Source: Aureobasidium sp. EXF-3400 (taxonomy: Eukaryota; Ascomycota; Dothideomycetes; Dothideales; Saccotheciaceae). Taken from it: a DNA stretch of 64,000 nt. The stretch lies in NCBI GenBank assembly GCA_024195585.1, contig SWBL01000111.1:62001-126000 (forward strand). The letters run 5' to 3'. Position numbers and translations under genes: made by a program. Positions 22,401 through 37,800 of the stretch are shown in pieces. The stretch's first letter is position 1, and each line of letters starts with the position of its first letter. A model generated the notes under the pieces. That model was not told where the DNA came from and searched no databases. It was given only the letters and a program-made list of their open reading frames with translations.

Positions 22401-23230
22401 TGCCGATTCTCGGATCCGGATCTTGGAGCTGCGGAGCACGCTCGAGGGCGGACTGGTAGTTGTGCAGGGCATCGGCGTATTTGCCGAGGGAGAAGAGAGC
22501 TCTGGCCTTGCCCATGACAGCCATCATGTTGCGACCGTTGGAAGCGCGTAGAGAGTCCTCGAAGCATTTGGCGGCTTGGCGGAGAGTGTCGAGGCGTTCC
22601 GACTCTTGAGCGGTCGATGAGGATTTGGAAGGCTGTAGCGAAGCGCGTAGGAGGTATAGGACGCCGCGAGCGAGGAAAAGAGGAGGGTAAGTAGGACTGA
22701 TGCGCGAAGCTTCGTTGAGAGTGCTTGTAGCCTGGTGAATGTAGTACTCCTTGTTGCGGGCCTCGGAGGCCAGTTGGGTGTCTGTAGACGAGTCAGCGGG
22801 CTGCGACACAGCTAAACGGAGAAGGATTGGTACCAGGCTTCAGGCGAGGAGCCTCTCTGCACTGCCACAAGCGCAGCCAGCACAAGCATGACAGCAGCGA
22901 CAGCTTGTCCTCAGGCTTTGCGTTGCGCGACAGAGAGCTGAGGCCCCTTGTGACGATGTCGATGGCGTGGTCGACCTTTTGCTGCTTGGCGTAGGCCAGG
23001 GCGATAGTCATCCAGTAGCCGCGTGCGACATTCTCGTTCTCAAGCAAGGTACACAACTCGGTAGGGTCGTCCATCAAGTCTTCGAGATTGACCTCGACAG
23101 CCTCTTCGGCATCTCCACTGGAAAGCGGTACATCGAGGGCGGCGGGGATATGAGAGAAGCGAACGAGAGCAGTAGCGACGTCGTCATGGTCGAGTTGGCC
23201 ATTGGAGTGGCCGTTGAGCACAGCAGCCAT
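19498..23230 (-). CDS. CTR9: RNA polymerase II-associated protein Ctr9 (Paf1 complex)
   Basis: TPR scaffold of the Paf1 elongation complex, needed for co-transcriptional histone modification. Exon 1 (22834-23230) starts MAAVLNGHSNG; a 52-nt intron (22782-22833) with a GCTGAC branch site and TACAG acceptor joins into ...NKEYYIHQATSTLNEASR, giving 1226 residues. TPR motifs run from about 130 to 860: FLARGVLYLLRASL, GKARALFSLGKYADALHNYQ, GIGCCFWQLGHKDEAHDAWQ, ALQLDPRNAYAAQGIAIAL, NMGHAFVEVKQFARAIESYE. A long E/K/R coiled coil (about 900-1000) and an acidic/basic tail with many DSDSD and KKKRRK runs follow, as in other Ctr9 proteins. Divergent from Sec8. Confidence 0.95.
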
Positions 23231-23646
23231 GGCGAAGGGAGAGATGGTGGATGCGCCGAAATCAATGGGCCATCAGTTGGCGCGACGGAAAATGCGGTAG
23301 CTTGTTCAGATCGTAGTCGCTGCGCGGGTTTCCAGTTGGCGACGGCAGATTGAGTTGAGGAGAGAGCGATGGAGGGGCGGCAGTAACAGGAAGTGACGAC
23401 GGAGTTGAATGAGTTCGTGGTAGTGAGGCCAGCGCGAGCTCGACAGTCGCAACTTCCATGTGGGGAAGGTTACCCGAGACGCGTCACTTTGATACGGCAA
23501 TATGAGCCGAGCACCCTCGATAGATAGGTATACCATTCATTGATGCTCGAGTAACACTGGATATAACAGAAACACCTGTTCAGAAGACGCATTGCTGTCG
23601 CACGTGAATTCTGGTTCTCAGCTCATGGACTGGACATAATCACAGG
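23231..23646. promoter_or_regulatory. Bidirectional promoter CTR9 / SEC8 with a CACGTG palindrome
   Basis: The 416 bp between the divergent start codons carry a perfect CACGTG E-box at 23601-23606, 41 bp before the SEC8 ATG. In ascomycetes this hexamer is bound by Cbf1/Pho4-type bHLH factors. One site by chance is not improbable, so function is inference. Confidence 0.4.
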
Positions 23647-26600
23647 ATGTCGTACATGCGCCGCCCTTCGACTGACGACCGAGGAGCCTACACCAACGGA
23701 GACGGCTATCAGTACCCGCGTCGCTACGACCTCGACACAACTACCAGAGACAACAGCGCAGATGAGAGGAGTCGATCCAGAGGTCCTGCCGCTGGCGGAG
23801 GCTATGGTGGCCTGGGAAGAGCACAGGATGACTTTATACCCCGAGTAGGCAGTCCGGCGCGTCTTGAGCGCAGCAAGAGAGCTAGTGGAGAAGGCAGAGC
23901 TGTCAGCAGGAGCAGGAGCAGGGCCGCTTCCCAGATGCGCGCCCAAGAGAACAGCAAGCAGGTCGAGGACATCCTGCGCTACATAGACCGCCATTGGGGT
24001 CAAATGGCAAACGAGTCGTGTGTCCCCGTCAAGGTCGCTCTGCAACTCATGGACCAGAGCTCCCTGGGTCTGGCTGGTCAATATGACAGTTTCCAAGACA
24101 CCCATCAACAGCTGCAGAGTGCTCTCAAAGCCATTGTCAACCAGCACCATCAAGGTTTCAACTCGTCCATCGGTACTTTCCATCAGATCCAAGCCAGCAT
24201 CCAGTCCTCGCAGCAGAGAGTCCGTACTTTGAAACAGTCCCTCGTCCAGGCAAAAGGAAACCTCCGTACTACTCGTCCCGAACTCAAAGCTTTTGCTCAA
24301 TCAAGTCAGAGCTACGACCAAATGCTCCAGACCTTGGCTTATATTGAACAACTGCAACTCATGCCAGAGAAGCTCGAAGCCCAGATCTCAGAGAAGCGTT
24401 TCCTCGGTGCTGTTGAAACTCTACAAGATGCACTAAAGATCATGCACAAGCCCGACATGGAAGATATTGGTGCCTTGAGCGACTTGCGTGTCTACTTCAG
24501 CAACCAAGAACACTCCATCACCGACATACTCATCCAAGAACTGCACAGCCATCTCTACCTCAAGAGTCCTTACTGCGAAGAACGATGGAAGCAATATACC
24601 AACCGCTCTACTACTACTGGCACTGCCTCGTTTGAGATTGAAGGACGCCAATTGTACCGCTTCCTTGAGTCTTTCGACCCTTCACAAATCCTCACCGAAG
24701 ACACGTCTCGCAACCCCGAAGCAGACACGTTCTCATACATTCAGCTTCTGGTCGAAGCATTAGACCGCATGTCGCGTCTGGATCTCGCAATTGACCAGAT
24801 CGAACAAAGATTACCTGTTGAGTTATTCCGAGTCGTCGAGCGATCATACACCGAAGTCGAGCAGAACTATCCTGGTATCATCCGTGGGGCCGCGAAACAA
24901 CAGCATTTCCAGCTTGATAATATCAACGCCGACATCAACCAAGACAAGAAGATGATACTCGAAGACATGCTGTCTACCTTGTATGCCAAATTCGAGGCCA
25001 TCGCAGAGGGTCATCGTGTTCTCCACGAAGTCATTGGCGGTATATTGTCTCGCCAAGGCAGTGACGAACCAGCTCTATTGCGCAGCTTCCGCGAGCTTTG
25101 GAAGCTGTATCAGAGTGAGATTCGAAGTTTGCTGCATGATCATCTGGCTGCTAGTGGTAGTCCAGAAAACTCATCACATCCTGAGCATCACCACACCACA
25201 AACATGTTCAAACCGCATGCTAGAGACCGCAATAAGCGTTTGTTCAAGCTGGCGGATACAGACAGCAAGTCTACTGAGTTGACAATAGAGAAGGAAGATC
25301 TCGATTTCATCCTCAAATCTTCAGTCCCTGGCCTGGCAGCCACTGGCACGACATCTGCTGCAAAGGACGCCGAGAATGAGAAGAATGAAGATCGCTCGGC
25401 GACTGGCCACAAGCTGTTGGTCGAGCCGAGTGTCTTCAACATGGGTATCCTTCTGCCTCCTTCATTGTCCTTCTTGACGAGATTGAAGGACATCGTACCA
25501 CCGAGCTCAGAAATCGTGTTGAGCACTCTCACCTCTTTCCTCGACGATTTCCTAATAAACGTCTTTCTCCCACAGTTGGAAGAGGCACTAACAGATATGT
25601 GCATGGCCGCATCCATAGAAAGCGACGCCTTCCAACAAGACCCCAAATGGCAAGTGCGAGCACAAAAGCCCGTCTTCAAAGGCACAGCCAATTTCCTCGA
25701 CTTGATAAAGGCCTTTTGCATGCTGCTGGACAGCTTGCCCCACGATCAAGCATTCAGTCAATTGGTAATGGCGCAAATGCGTATCTACTACGATAAATGC
25801 TATAACTGGTATCGCGCACTGGTTATGCGACCACAGCAAGACTCGACCGAAGAGAGGAAACCGAAGCGATCAGCCGCACTTGCAGAATATAATGCAGATA
25901 TGAGGGATGCAGTGGCTACTCTTCTCGCCCACGAAGCCGAAGATGCAGATGATGTGCAGCGCTTGATGCAAGAACAGACGGCTTCTTTGATCGCCAACGT
26001 CAAGGCTTCTCCTCTTACAGATGCAGATCTAATCCTCGATCGCAAATGCCTGGCTGGATTGTGTACGTTGTACAACAGCACACGTTGGTTTGTCGCCCAT
26101 GCTACTCAGTTGCGACATATGTCAAGTTCAATGTCAAACTCCAACACCGCACCCACAGCATCCTCCCGCCATCAAACTCGCCGCTGGACAACACTGATAT
26201 CGCCAAACCCACACGCTGCAATCTATCTTCCCTTAGACACACAATCTTCCCGCGACTTCGACGCCATCACAACCTCAATGACCGAACTAGGCTCTTTGAT
26301 CTTGCGAACATTGCACCTCGAACTGCGACTTCAGATTCTCCACGGTGTGGCCAGAGCAATGAATACAACCTACCTCCTCGGTCAACCCTACAACGACCCC
26401 GACCCCGCTATCCTGACCTTATCCACCCACCTCCTCTCCCTAGACGAAACCCTCTCCCTCCACTTGCCGCTAGCCCAACACTCCCTCTTAGTCCTGCATA
26501 TCTCCCATCCCTCCTCTGTAGCACTTACAACCTTCACCCCTTCCATCCCCGCAATGGATATCCACGGTATAGGCCGCATGCACCTAAACATTTTCGTCTT

Positions 26601-26814
26601 GCAGAATGTGCTTAAAGATATTGATGGAAAGGCAACGTTGCAACAAGCTGCGGATTTTTGGAGCTGGTTTGGTGATTCGGCGTGGAGTATTGTTGGTGGG
26701 TTTGAGGAGGGTGCGTTGGATAAGCAAGAAGCGAGGGAATTGGTTAGATTGTGGGGGAGTGGGAAGGGTGATGTGGGTAGGGTGGAGGTTGAGGAGGCTT
26801 TGAAGAGGTTGTAG
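23647..26814 (+). CDS. SEC8: Exocyst complex component Sec8
   Basis: Subunit of the octameric exocyst that tethers secretory vesicles at growing tips and septa. Single 1055-codon frame. A disordered S/R-rich lead (residues 1-100, RSRSRAASQMRAQ) is followed by the Sec8/EXOC4 N-terminal region: VEDILRYIDRHWGQMANESC, PVKVALQLMD, the helix HHQGFNSSIGTFHQIQASIQ, and LAYIEQLQLMPEKLEAQISE with KRFLGAVETLQDAL. Helical CorEx-type bundles continue to the C-terminus (VFNMGILLPPSLSFLTRLK, HLNIFVLQNVLKDIDG). Length agrees with filamentous-fungal Sec8. Intronless. Confidence 0.94.
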   Translation: MSYMRRPSTDDRGAYTNGDGYQYPRRYDLDTTTRDNSADERSRSRGPAAGGGYGGLGRAQDDFIPRVGSPARLERSKRASGEGRAVSRSRSRAASQMRAQENSKQVEDILRYIDRHWGQMANESCVPVKVALQLMDQSSLGLAGQYDSFQDTHQQLQSALKAIVNQHHQGFNSSIGTFHQIQASIQSSQQRVRTLKQSLVQAKGNLRTTRPELKAFAQSSQSYDQMLQTLAYIEQLQLMPEKLEAQISEKRFLGAVETLQDALKIMHKPDMEDIGALSDLRVYFSNQEHSITDILIQELHSHLYLKSPYCEERWKQYTNRSTTTGTASFEIEGRQLYRFLESFDPSQILTEDTSRNPEADTFSYIQLLVEALDRMSRLDLAIDQIEQRLPVELFRVVERSYTEVEQNYPGIIRGAAKQQHFQLDNINADINQDKKMILEDMLSTLYAKFEAIAEGHRVLHEVIGGILSRQGSDEPALLRSFRELWKLYQSEIRSLLHDHLAASGSPENSSHPEHHHTTNMFKPHARDRNKRLFKLADTDSKSTELTIEKEDLDFILKSSVPGLAATGTTSAAKDAENEKNEDRSATGHKLLVEPSVFNMGILLPPSLSFLTRLKDIVPPSSEIVLSTLTSFLDDFLINVFLPQLEEALTDMCMAASIESDAFQQDPKWQVRAQKPVFKGTANFLDLIKAFCMLLDSLPHDQAFSQLVMAQMRIYYDKCYNWYRALVMRPQQDSTEERKPKRSAALAEYNADMRDAVATLLAHEAEDADDVQRLMQEQTASLIANVKASPLTDADLILDRKCLAGLCTLYNSTRWFVAHATQLRHMSSSMSNSNTAPTASSRHQTRRWTTLISPNPHAAIYLPLDTQSSRDFDAITTSMTELGSLILRTLHLELRLQILHGVARAMNTTYLLGQPYNDPDPAILTLSTHLLSLDETLSLHLPLAQHSLLVLHISHPSSVALTTFTPSIPAMDIHGIGRMHLNIFVLQNVLKDIDGKATLQQAADFWSWFGDSAWSIVGGFEEGALDKQEARELVRLWGSGKGDVGRVEVEEALKRL

Positions 26815-28121
26815 GTTGTTAGTCAAGATGCTGCCCTTTGAGTCGAAGAAGATAGCGGTGGGAGTTTAGAGGTCGAAAGTTATCCGAGTGTTTCGGTGTT
26901 CTTCAGAAGAGATAGCCAATCTGTTCCTTACTATGTTTTATCTGTCTCGATAGCTTGGAATTTGTATCCTTGTCTTCAAACCTTAGCTTGCTTGCTCTTT
27001 TCATGTCATCTCTTGTCTTGCAAAGGCAGAAGGAAGCGCGTACAACCACACACTTCAAAAACGATACAAACCTGCTATACTGTTGACCTTGCCTACAATC
27101 CATATCCCATAACTCTTGATTTCCCTTCCCTTCTGAATCCACAAAGCCTCAAGATCGGTAAATGTGTCAAAAGAGGAAAGAAACAATTGGATCCTTGATT
27201 GTACAAAATGAGAAAAGGGAGATGGTTCAGGCAGGCAGGCGAAATATTTGTTAACGACTGGAAAGGAAAATGACGAAGGGAAATGTGCAGCGATAGTCTT
27301 AAAAGACATTCACAAGAGTAGGCAAAAGTGATCACACACGATGCAAGATAAAAGTCAAAAGTCGGGATCAAGTGTATGAACAGGAAGGAAGCGATGGAAA
27401 AGATAAACTTCATATGGCTAACAATGTATGCAGTAGTCGATGGCACATAACGCAATCACGTTCACAGTTTACAAAGTATGGGATGGAAGATTTGCAGTCA
27501 AAACTCGAGAAGAGCACAAAGAAGGATGAAGTAAAGGCAGCAAATATCATCAAAGTGCTTACACTGCAAAAGAAGAACCGCACAGCAGTATCTTCAGTGC
27601 ATGCAAGCAACCTTTGATGATCTTTCTCTGTGCCTCAACTCCTTCTTCTCATCGTGCCCTCTCTCTGTAGATATTAATGAAATATGTGTGGTGGGTTGTC
27701 TTGTACAAGTAAGGCGAGTCTTTCTCTCTTCGCCCTCATCTCCTCTTTTTGGTCTCCTCTTCTCTTTTCAACTCTCCTCTTCTTTCCTCTCATCTGTAGC
27801 TGGGGAAACGTAGCAAAGCAAAAACGAAAAAACAAATGGCACGCTCTAATCAGAGCTGCAAACATGTTCAGCAAGATGCAAAAAAAACAAACGCACAAAC
27901 ATGTCAAGCGAAAAAAGATAAAGCAAATCTGTCGGTATCACCTCCCAACGCCTCTTGGCTGTGATATGCGTCGTGCCATCGACAGCAAAGATCAAATATG
28001 ACTCCGAGACCTGTTCCTGTATACCCAGATGATGAAGAAAAAACGAGAAAATCCCATTACAAACAAAAGAGACGCGTGAAAGTGGGTATGCGTGTCGTTC
28101 TGGATCGGTAGTCTTTTTTCA
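26815..28121. other. Convergent intergenic region SEC8 / STE12
   Basis: 1.3 kb of AT-rich 3' flanks with A- and T-tracts and CT-rich runs (27650-27800). No coding signal or RNA gene recognised; a long 3' UTR of either gene is possible. Confidence 0.5.
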
Positions 28122-30427
<2,306 letters not shown>

Positions 30428-33400
30428 TGCAATGAAGATCGGGGTATTAGAATAAGGGGGATGTGCTAATCAAAAACAGGTAGCAATTGAATGCGACAGT
30501 TGTTTGAGCGGTCGAGGGTTAAAGCGAGTGTGGGATGGGTATAGACGGGGATCGAGGACGACAGTCAGTATCGAGGGCCTGCCTGCGATAGCGTGTAGTA
30601 TGCCGTTGTGCGGTGATACAAGAGGAAAGAGCGCAGATGCAGATGCAGACGCGATACAGCAGGTGCGTGAGAGGGAAAGCGCGACTCGACAGCAGGTGTC
30701 GCAAAGAGAGAGAACGAGGGCAGTTAGTTGATGGAGAGTGTTTGAGAATGACAGAAGGCTGAGGGCTGCGGGAGGGCAGAGGTTGATGAGGCGCATGAAA
30801 CAGGTGCAGGAAACACTCGAAACCCGCCAAGGGCGCCCGTGCCCTGTTTGAGACTCTTTAGACTCTCTAGCCCAACGGTCCAGCGCCCTCTAGCCTCGAA
30901 GCCTTGAGTCGTCTCAAGAGCACTGATACCAACCTGATGAGCTCCGAGTCTTCATTTGGTGTCCTGTCCGCATCGAGACATGGCTCCGCGGCCACGCCGG
31001 ACTAGCTGTGCAGTATACCGACGACACGCTCTCGGAGTCGTCGCTGGTAGAGAGCAGCTCTTTCCGCCAAGGCGCACACTTACTCGAGTAGTGCCTACCG
31101 CTTTCGCTCGCGCACTAAAGCCACATCAATCTCTAGCCGTTGATTCTGATTCGATAATTTACTGTCTCTTCGAGAAGGCGCCCTCGTTGCCAACCACCTC
31201 TTCTCGTTGCTTCTTTCTCTTCGACGACTTCATCGTCTGCGCAGACCATAGTCCTCTGTCATCGTTGCAGCTTTCTTGCCTACTTTCCGTTATATCGTAG
31301 CACCCGCGTTGGTACCTGCATGAACTCGGTGGAGAGGCTGCTGGCGGCTGATCCACACAACGCTCTGCCTACACTTGAAACACGCGCCGAAACGGCCAAC
31401 TGCACTCTGCTTCACCTGTTCTTGTTTGCAACCCGCCAAAACTATCCTATCCACCAAGCCATAGCCGGCTCGGTCTCCAAGAATAACATCCTCTTCCCAC
31501 ATCTCATCACATTACCATAAACCACTCTCGTCGCTGCCGCCATCGCACTATTAATCTTTGGCCACGGAAATCCTCTCCTTTTCTGCACTTAGCCTGTCCA
31601 GCTAACTAACATCTCATTTCCCGATCGCCGTCACCGCCCCTTGTTTGCTTCTTCGACTTTGCTTCTCTTCCGTTTCCCGAGCCGGCAAGCCCTCGACCAG
31701 GTCACCTACAATTAGTCCAAGCGCTGTGCACTCTTTCCTAACATCATCAAAGCCCCGATCCGCCATGCCGCCCACTGACTGGCTAATGTCATCAATCTCG
31801 GAGCTTTTTGTAAGCGCCCGAGTGTCATTCGTGACCTTGCAGACATCGAATTACATCGTGGCGCAGCACAGCTGTACCTCGCTGTAGGCTAGGTACAGAG
31901 TGCCGTCGCTATCCCGATCCCAGCTTCGAAGTCGACCACTGGGCTAGCCTTCTGTGGAGTCTGGAGTCGTGATTGGGTTTGTTACCTTCCATCTATCAAG
32001 AACGTAACGCACGAGCACTCTCTCACTTTTGACCGCTGTCTTGTACCACAAATCTACCATTTGTCAACCCCTGCGCACATCTTCGCACGCATTGCACCTC
32101 CCTGCCTAATTGCACAAAGATTTGCTGAGACATGGAAACCTCAGAAGTCAAAAGTGCGCGAGGTTTGCGCAAGTCGATCCGCACATCAAGCGCTTGGAGC
32201 GCCTAATCTCGAGCCCATCGAAAGAGGTGGGCGTCCGGCTGGCCCTGTTTGAGATTAATTGGAAACACGTCGATCACCCCAGATGGCAGTTCGTCGCTGG
32301 GTGGCTGACTGCATTTCCCAATCGCAGCGACATTTCTTGAACAGCACTCACCTGTCTTTGTTCTCCTATCTTCGTCTACGCCCCGCTCGTATCTGGCTGG
32401 CTGGATTAAATGCCTCTTCATGTCTCTGACCTCGCATGACGGAAGGCAGTCTCCAAATAGCGTCTTGTGAGATTGTTCTGACGGTCAGTAAGATGAGTAT
32501 AATTGAATTGTACGTCAAATGCACAATTCAAATCTTAATCGCCTTCTCTTTTTCCTCTCACTCCACTACTAATTTACTAGCAGGCATCTTCAGTTCAAAA
32601 CTCAATTCTCATGAATCGGTTCGGCTTTTATAAGCCAGGCCGTCTCCGAATCACCTCTCCACCTCTTCAGAGATTACAGTCGACCTGAAACTCTTGACAG
32701 CTTTCTGTTGTCCCAGGAGAGAGAATGTCCTTGAAAGCTCCTGCAGTCCGACCTCTTCCGAGATCCTTTGCACCCTCTGCTCACACGCTCAACCCGATCA
32801 CCAGCCATTGCGACCAACAGTGATCTCTGCAGCTAAAGCGTGTTCGCGTCGCGTTTTGCGTGCATGCGGCGGCACAGAAGGCTTAACTTCGAATCTTGCA
32901 TCAGCAGCCAACTGATGGACCTGCAGTTCGTCTCATGTGTATCGCTGAAACAAGCTCTTCCAGTCCCCTCCCATCGTGCTGCGTGCATTTTGGCATGTTT
33001 CGTCGTCGCGGGCCCGGCCATACTATCCCATCATCTGTCCGGCCCGGTCCCGGTCGAGTACGGACGGGTTTCGAGAAGACAGGTGCTCGGTCTGAGCCTC
33101 TGAGGTGGATGGCGTTTTCTTGTGATGCTTGCTCGAGCTTGTTGCTTTGCTCATGCCTCATGGTGAGCATGTTCACAGATTTGGGACCATGGATATGGCC
33201 AATCCGTCCACACCGTCCATTTCGCGCAGCTTGTTCCCATGTTTGTGTCAACACGGTGTGCATTTGACTACTCCTGAGGCGCAAGGTCCTATCGGTGCCT
33301 CTGCTTGCTCTACTCGAGACTTGATGCCTTCATTACTCATGCGCAAGAACATCCACTTCCCATTCGCTCTGCTGACGAGTCGTGTGGGGTGCACGCGATT

Positions 33401-34894
33401 GACGACTAACAATTTGTGAGGGATTCTGGTGCATAGATGAGATCGAAGCAATCGTCAGACCATCTCGGCAGTTGCGAGCAGAGGTTTCAAGAGAAGCCGA
33501 ACGATCTCTCCTCTCCTCTGGCTTGACAGTCGAGGGAACTGCAGTCAAGTTTTTGTCTTCTTGTCATAGACTTCTTCCAGGTCATGTCGGATATTGATGC
33601 GGTGAATGGAGCAGGTGTTGGAGCAGGAGGTCGGCTTCACCTCTACTTCCACCGCTGCCGTGTAGGCTGGGTGGCAGTAAACGTGCTCTCTTCAGCCTCC
33701 TCCACGAGGTATCGACGAGCCTACGATCCTATAGTAGTGGTGCGAGGGCTGTTGTGCATAACTCCGGCTCGCGAGGACTCGGAAAGAGCGAGTGTTGGGT
33801 TTCAGGCTTTCCGACATACACAAGATCAAAATGGACAGCTTGAAACCACAATATCGTTTCTATCCAGTTCCTAAGACTTGCATCGTGTTCTCCATATGCT
33901 AAATCCAGATCTAATCAGCCGCAAGAGATAACCAATCACATGGCTTATGATGGTTAGATACATGCGCAGACATAGGTACTGAGATGCTGACTATTAGTTT
34001 TGGATGCATGACTACATTCCCTGGTGTCCAATATATTCAGCCATTCCAAGAGATGGAGATCAATAACAGAGTATATGTCAAAGCCTTGGATTCCAATTCT
34101 GGTTCAATCGCGACAATTTTTGAGGTTGTTGTGTTCGTTAAACTCAATGTTCGTATGCTTCGGGGGTGTGGTGAACGCATGTGGGCATCGAAATCCAAAA
34201 TCTTGTTCGCACATTTCTACGAGACCTGATTTAACAACGACACCAGAGTGCTTGAAACTGCGTTTTGCTGCAGTCAAATATTTACTAGTGTATGAAACAG
34301 TCTTGGAAGTATTTGCCTCGTTGGATTGACGTCCAAAAGCACCCCGAAATAACGAGCAGGGTCGTCCGCGAGGCAAGCGCGAGTCATGGGCTCGGATGAC
34401 GAAGTGTCCGCTCTTGCTTGCAAATGCGACGACCTGCTTCATCCTTTCCAACCTTGACATACTCGAGTAACATCTTTCTTGCGATCATGAATCTTATCAC
34501 AGAATATTCTGCCATGTCTATTTACAATCCCGCCCACGAGAATCCTTCAACAGCTGATTCTCTGTCGTCAATCGGTCGTCGATGACTACGGACGTAGTAT
34601 TAGTGCCCGCAATATGCTCGCATATTGTTTAGCCGCCTCTTTGGCGCCAGGCTGATCCTTTGACGCCCTAGTCCCTCAACCAGCGTCAAGTCAAAGATAC
34701 ATTCTTGACGGCTGCTACTATAGGTCTGCGGCGGTGCTCGAGCACCTGTCTCATGCATTCTCGAAGCTTCATTCCGTGGTGCTGAACAGCTGAGTCATTG
34801 ATAAAGCGGCATGCTGCATGCTCAAATCGTTAACGACCTACACTGCCGTTGGAGACACAAAGATTTCATTGCCTACAGAATCTTGGACACCGCC
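30428..34894. promoter_or_regulatory. 4.4-kb gene-poor region upstream of STE12
   Basis: By far the longest stretch without a convincing gene. Frames of 60-130 codons overlap on both strands with no domain, conserved motif or plausible splicing between them. It separates divergently transcribed genes: STE12 leftward and the polytopic membrane protein rightward. Three perfect TGAAACA elements (the Ste12 pheromone-response element of yeast) lie on the plus strand at 30796, 32946 and 34293. A long STE12 leader, noncoding transcripts or decayed genes are all possible. Confidence 0.5.
30796..30802 (+). promoter_or_regulatory. TGAAACA, candidate pheromone-response element upstream of STE12
   Basis: Exact match to the Ste12 site known from yeast, 369 bp upstream of the STE12 start codon. 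A near match (GGAAACA) follows at 30809. Autoregulation by Ste12 is established in yeast but only suggested here. Confidence 0.35.
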
Positions 34895-37800
34895 ATGGTG
34901 AACTATACGACACCAGGCACGACTCTGTGTGCGAACTCGACTCATTCCGCCTCGCCGCATGACGAATCTTCTTCACTGGAATGGTTTTATTCAGCTCTCT
35001 ACTTCACGTGTTCGCTAGGCATGCTTGTGGTTATTGTTTCCGAATGGTGTCAACGGGCACGCAAAGTCGACAAAAATTCATTTCATGTATGGGGCATTCG
35101 AGTCCCTTTCCTGGCTGCGGGTTTATCCTCTGGGCTCGCCGTAGTGTCAGCTTGTCTGAAACATCAACAGATTGAGTCTTATACCCAGTCTGGAGCTACC
35201 AGAAGTTTTATCGAAGTATGCTCCAATCCCTTCACACGAGAGTTCAATTCCACGATTGCAATAAATACTTTTCTCACCGATTGCAATGCGGTGCAAAACC
35301 GCATGAATGCAGACATCGGGGGCATTGGCATCAGGATCTCGCTTTACATCTCATTGGCTGTGGCCTTTTTCTCCTCTCTCGCTGGACACTTTCACCAAGA
35401 GAAAACAGCCGTCAAGGACATCGGTACCGCCCAGCTTGCATGTGAGTTTTGACGTTCTTGAGACACGGACTCCGCTGATGTTCTTATCTAGCAATGCTGT
35501 CTATAATGTTTGCACTGCTTAGATCTTATACTGCTTTGAACTTCTGGCAGGTCATGGTCGCCGTCATGTCTCTTGACATCACAAGCGCGATCGTACAAAT
35601 GACCCTCTCACAAAAGGATACTCTAGCATCCCGCTGGTGGATTGTACTCAACGCCATCTCTCAGTTACTTGTGCACATCTCCATCGGCGTCGTGCTTGGT
35701 AAGACCTTCCCTATCTCTCCTGCAAGACAAGATCCATGCCAGACATGTGTGCGAGTAGTTCGGTGGGGCACATTCGATTCGTGTAATCAGGTGCCTCGGA
35801 ACTTCTGGATATATTGGGTTCTGAGGACTTTGCTCGTCATGCGATCATGCGCTATTGGACTCCATCATATGCACTTTTACGATTTCGGTGAGCGTATAGC
35901 AAGAGGCGAGAAGTCGAGCCAAGAAGTTAGCTGGAGCAGTCACGTTCTTAGACTTTTGACTTTCACGGATCCAACGAAGGACACGACGACAACGGACTTC
36001 GAAGAAGCCGAGGAAAACAGAATCTGGAGCCCGGAAGCATTTCCCCGAATGCCTGCAACGACATTGACTGACTGGGTTCTGTGGATACTGCCTGCTGCTG
36101 TAGCCGTTGTCAGTCTCGAGCGCATGCTGATACTTTTTGAACTTTCAAACCCTGGCAACATCGAAGACTGGGGTCAGACTACAACGTTCATGGCTGTCAT
36201 CTGTGGACTCGTTGCCAGAGCCATCTACTTGTTCTACGCCAAATGGAAGCGCCGAAGCTGTTTAGAAAGAACAAAAACTGCGACCAAGTTCGATAATGTG
36301 TCTACAGCTCAGAAGATACAACCATCAACCGAAGATTTCGTGTCTCTTGCAAGCAAGTTCAAGTCCTTCCGAGGAATCCAAAAAATCTTGCAGCCTGTCG
36401 ACTGTGTCCGATGGGAGCTACCTAATAAAGTCTGGTATCAATATGTCGATCCCAAAGAAGCCGCAAAAGAGCTACTACTATCAGTCGAAATGAACGACAT
36501 CAGAGGCCTAATTGAGTGGGCCGAATACGTACCTGACCTCTCAACAGCTGTCGATAACGAAGGTAGAACCGCATTACACTTGGCTCTGGAGTATAATAAC
36601 CTTGAAGCCATCGAGACCATTATGAGGTTGATGAACCCCAAGCCACGGTCCGGAGAGTCTACAGCAACTGCTTGTAGGAGTCTGGAGAAGCTTTTGAATT
36701 CCCGTGACGGAAAGAAACGCTCACCTTGGGAGATGATTATACCCAACGATCAACATCACATGGACCCGGATATTCTGGGAGCAGCCCTCAATTTTGCAAG
36801 CCCAGTAAGACACCCCAACAATTCTAGCTCCTCATCCCAGATTATCAACTCGATTTTCTCCCTTCCACCTCAATACTCACTCGACATCATGAGAGCCTGG
36901 TTCGACGCAGCCGAGAAGAGCCACTCCTTGCGACAATTACAAGAGTGCATCATCCAAGCTTTCAGGACTGATTCTGGTATTGCCGTTGGCATTGCATACT
37001 GGGTCGGAAGTGTGTGGGAACTTTACCGCTGGCAGTATGAGAGAAAAACTGCATTCGCTACTAGACTTCTCAGAGTGTTCCTGGAAAGCTCAGCACGCCG
37101 CTCGTTGGTGGTACCCGCAGATGTCGCCTTGTATCTTGCACAATCATTGCAACAAAAACAAGTCTGGGCGATAGAATCTGGTACAGATATCGCGCGAATT
37201 GTCGCATCATCTGCAGATAGTCTGGATGTCATCGAACTTGTTACCGAACTTGTCGTCGACTCAGATTTACAGTATCCGCAGATGGTGGAGCAAGTTCTCA
37301 TGGGCGCTGTTTCCAATAAAAAAATAGCTGGCATACTGGCCATCGAAGCTATGTTGAAGACATGGCCAGATAAAGTGGATATCACACCTAAAGTGCTCGA
37401 GACCTTACTGGCTAATAAGTCGACTGGCTGGGGACAGCATATCCTAAGGCTTCTTCTTGCAGAGCGCCCAGACCAAATCCAGGTAACAGAGTCCATGTTG
37501 ATGTTCGTGGCCCAATCTCATGGCTTGGGTCTCGAAGTCTGGGAGGAACTCCTCAAGAACTACCAATTCGAGATGACCCAAGAGATCTTCAATGCTATGG
37601 TTGTTGCACTTTTTGATCCCGTGGGGTCCGAGAACGCAGAGGATACTGCCGTGTTTGAAGATATCCTAGGAAAGTGGCCACAAGCGACAAGAATCACACG
37701 CCCAGTACTACTTTCTCTCATACCGCAAAATCGTCTCGACGTATTTGAGCTTTTGCATGAGCTGCGGCGGGATGAGCTCGAGCGCGCCATAGACAGCGAG

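Noticed and set aside
22801..22833. 33-nt CTR9 intron ending at GTCGCAG
   Set aside because: Too short and leads to an immediate stop in the needed phase; the 52-nt version with a GCTGAC branch restores the frame.
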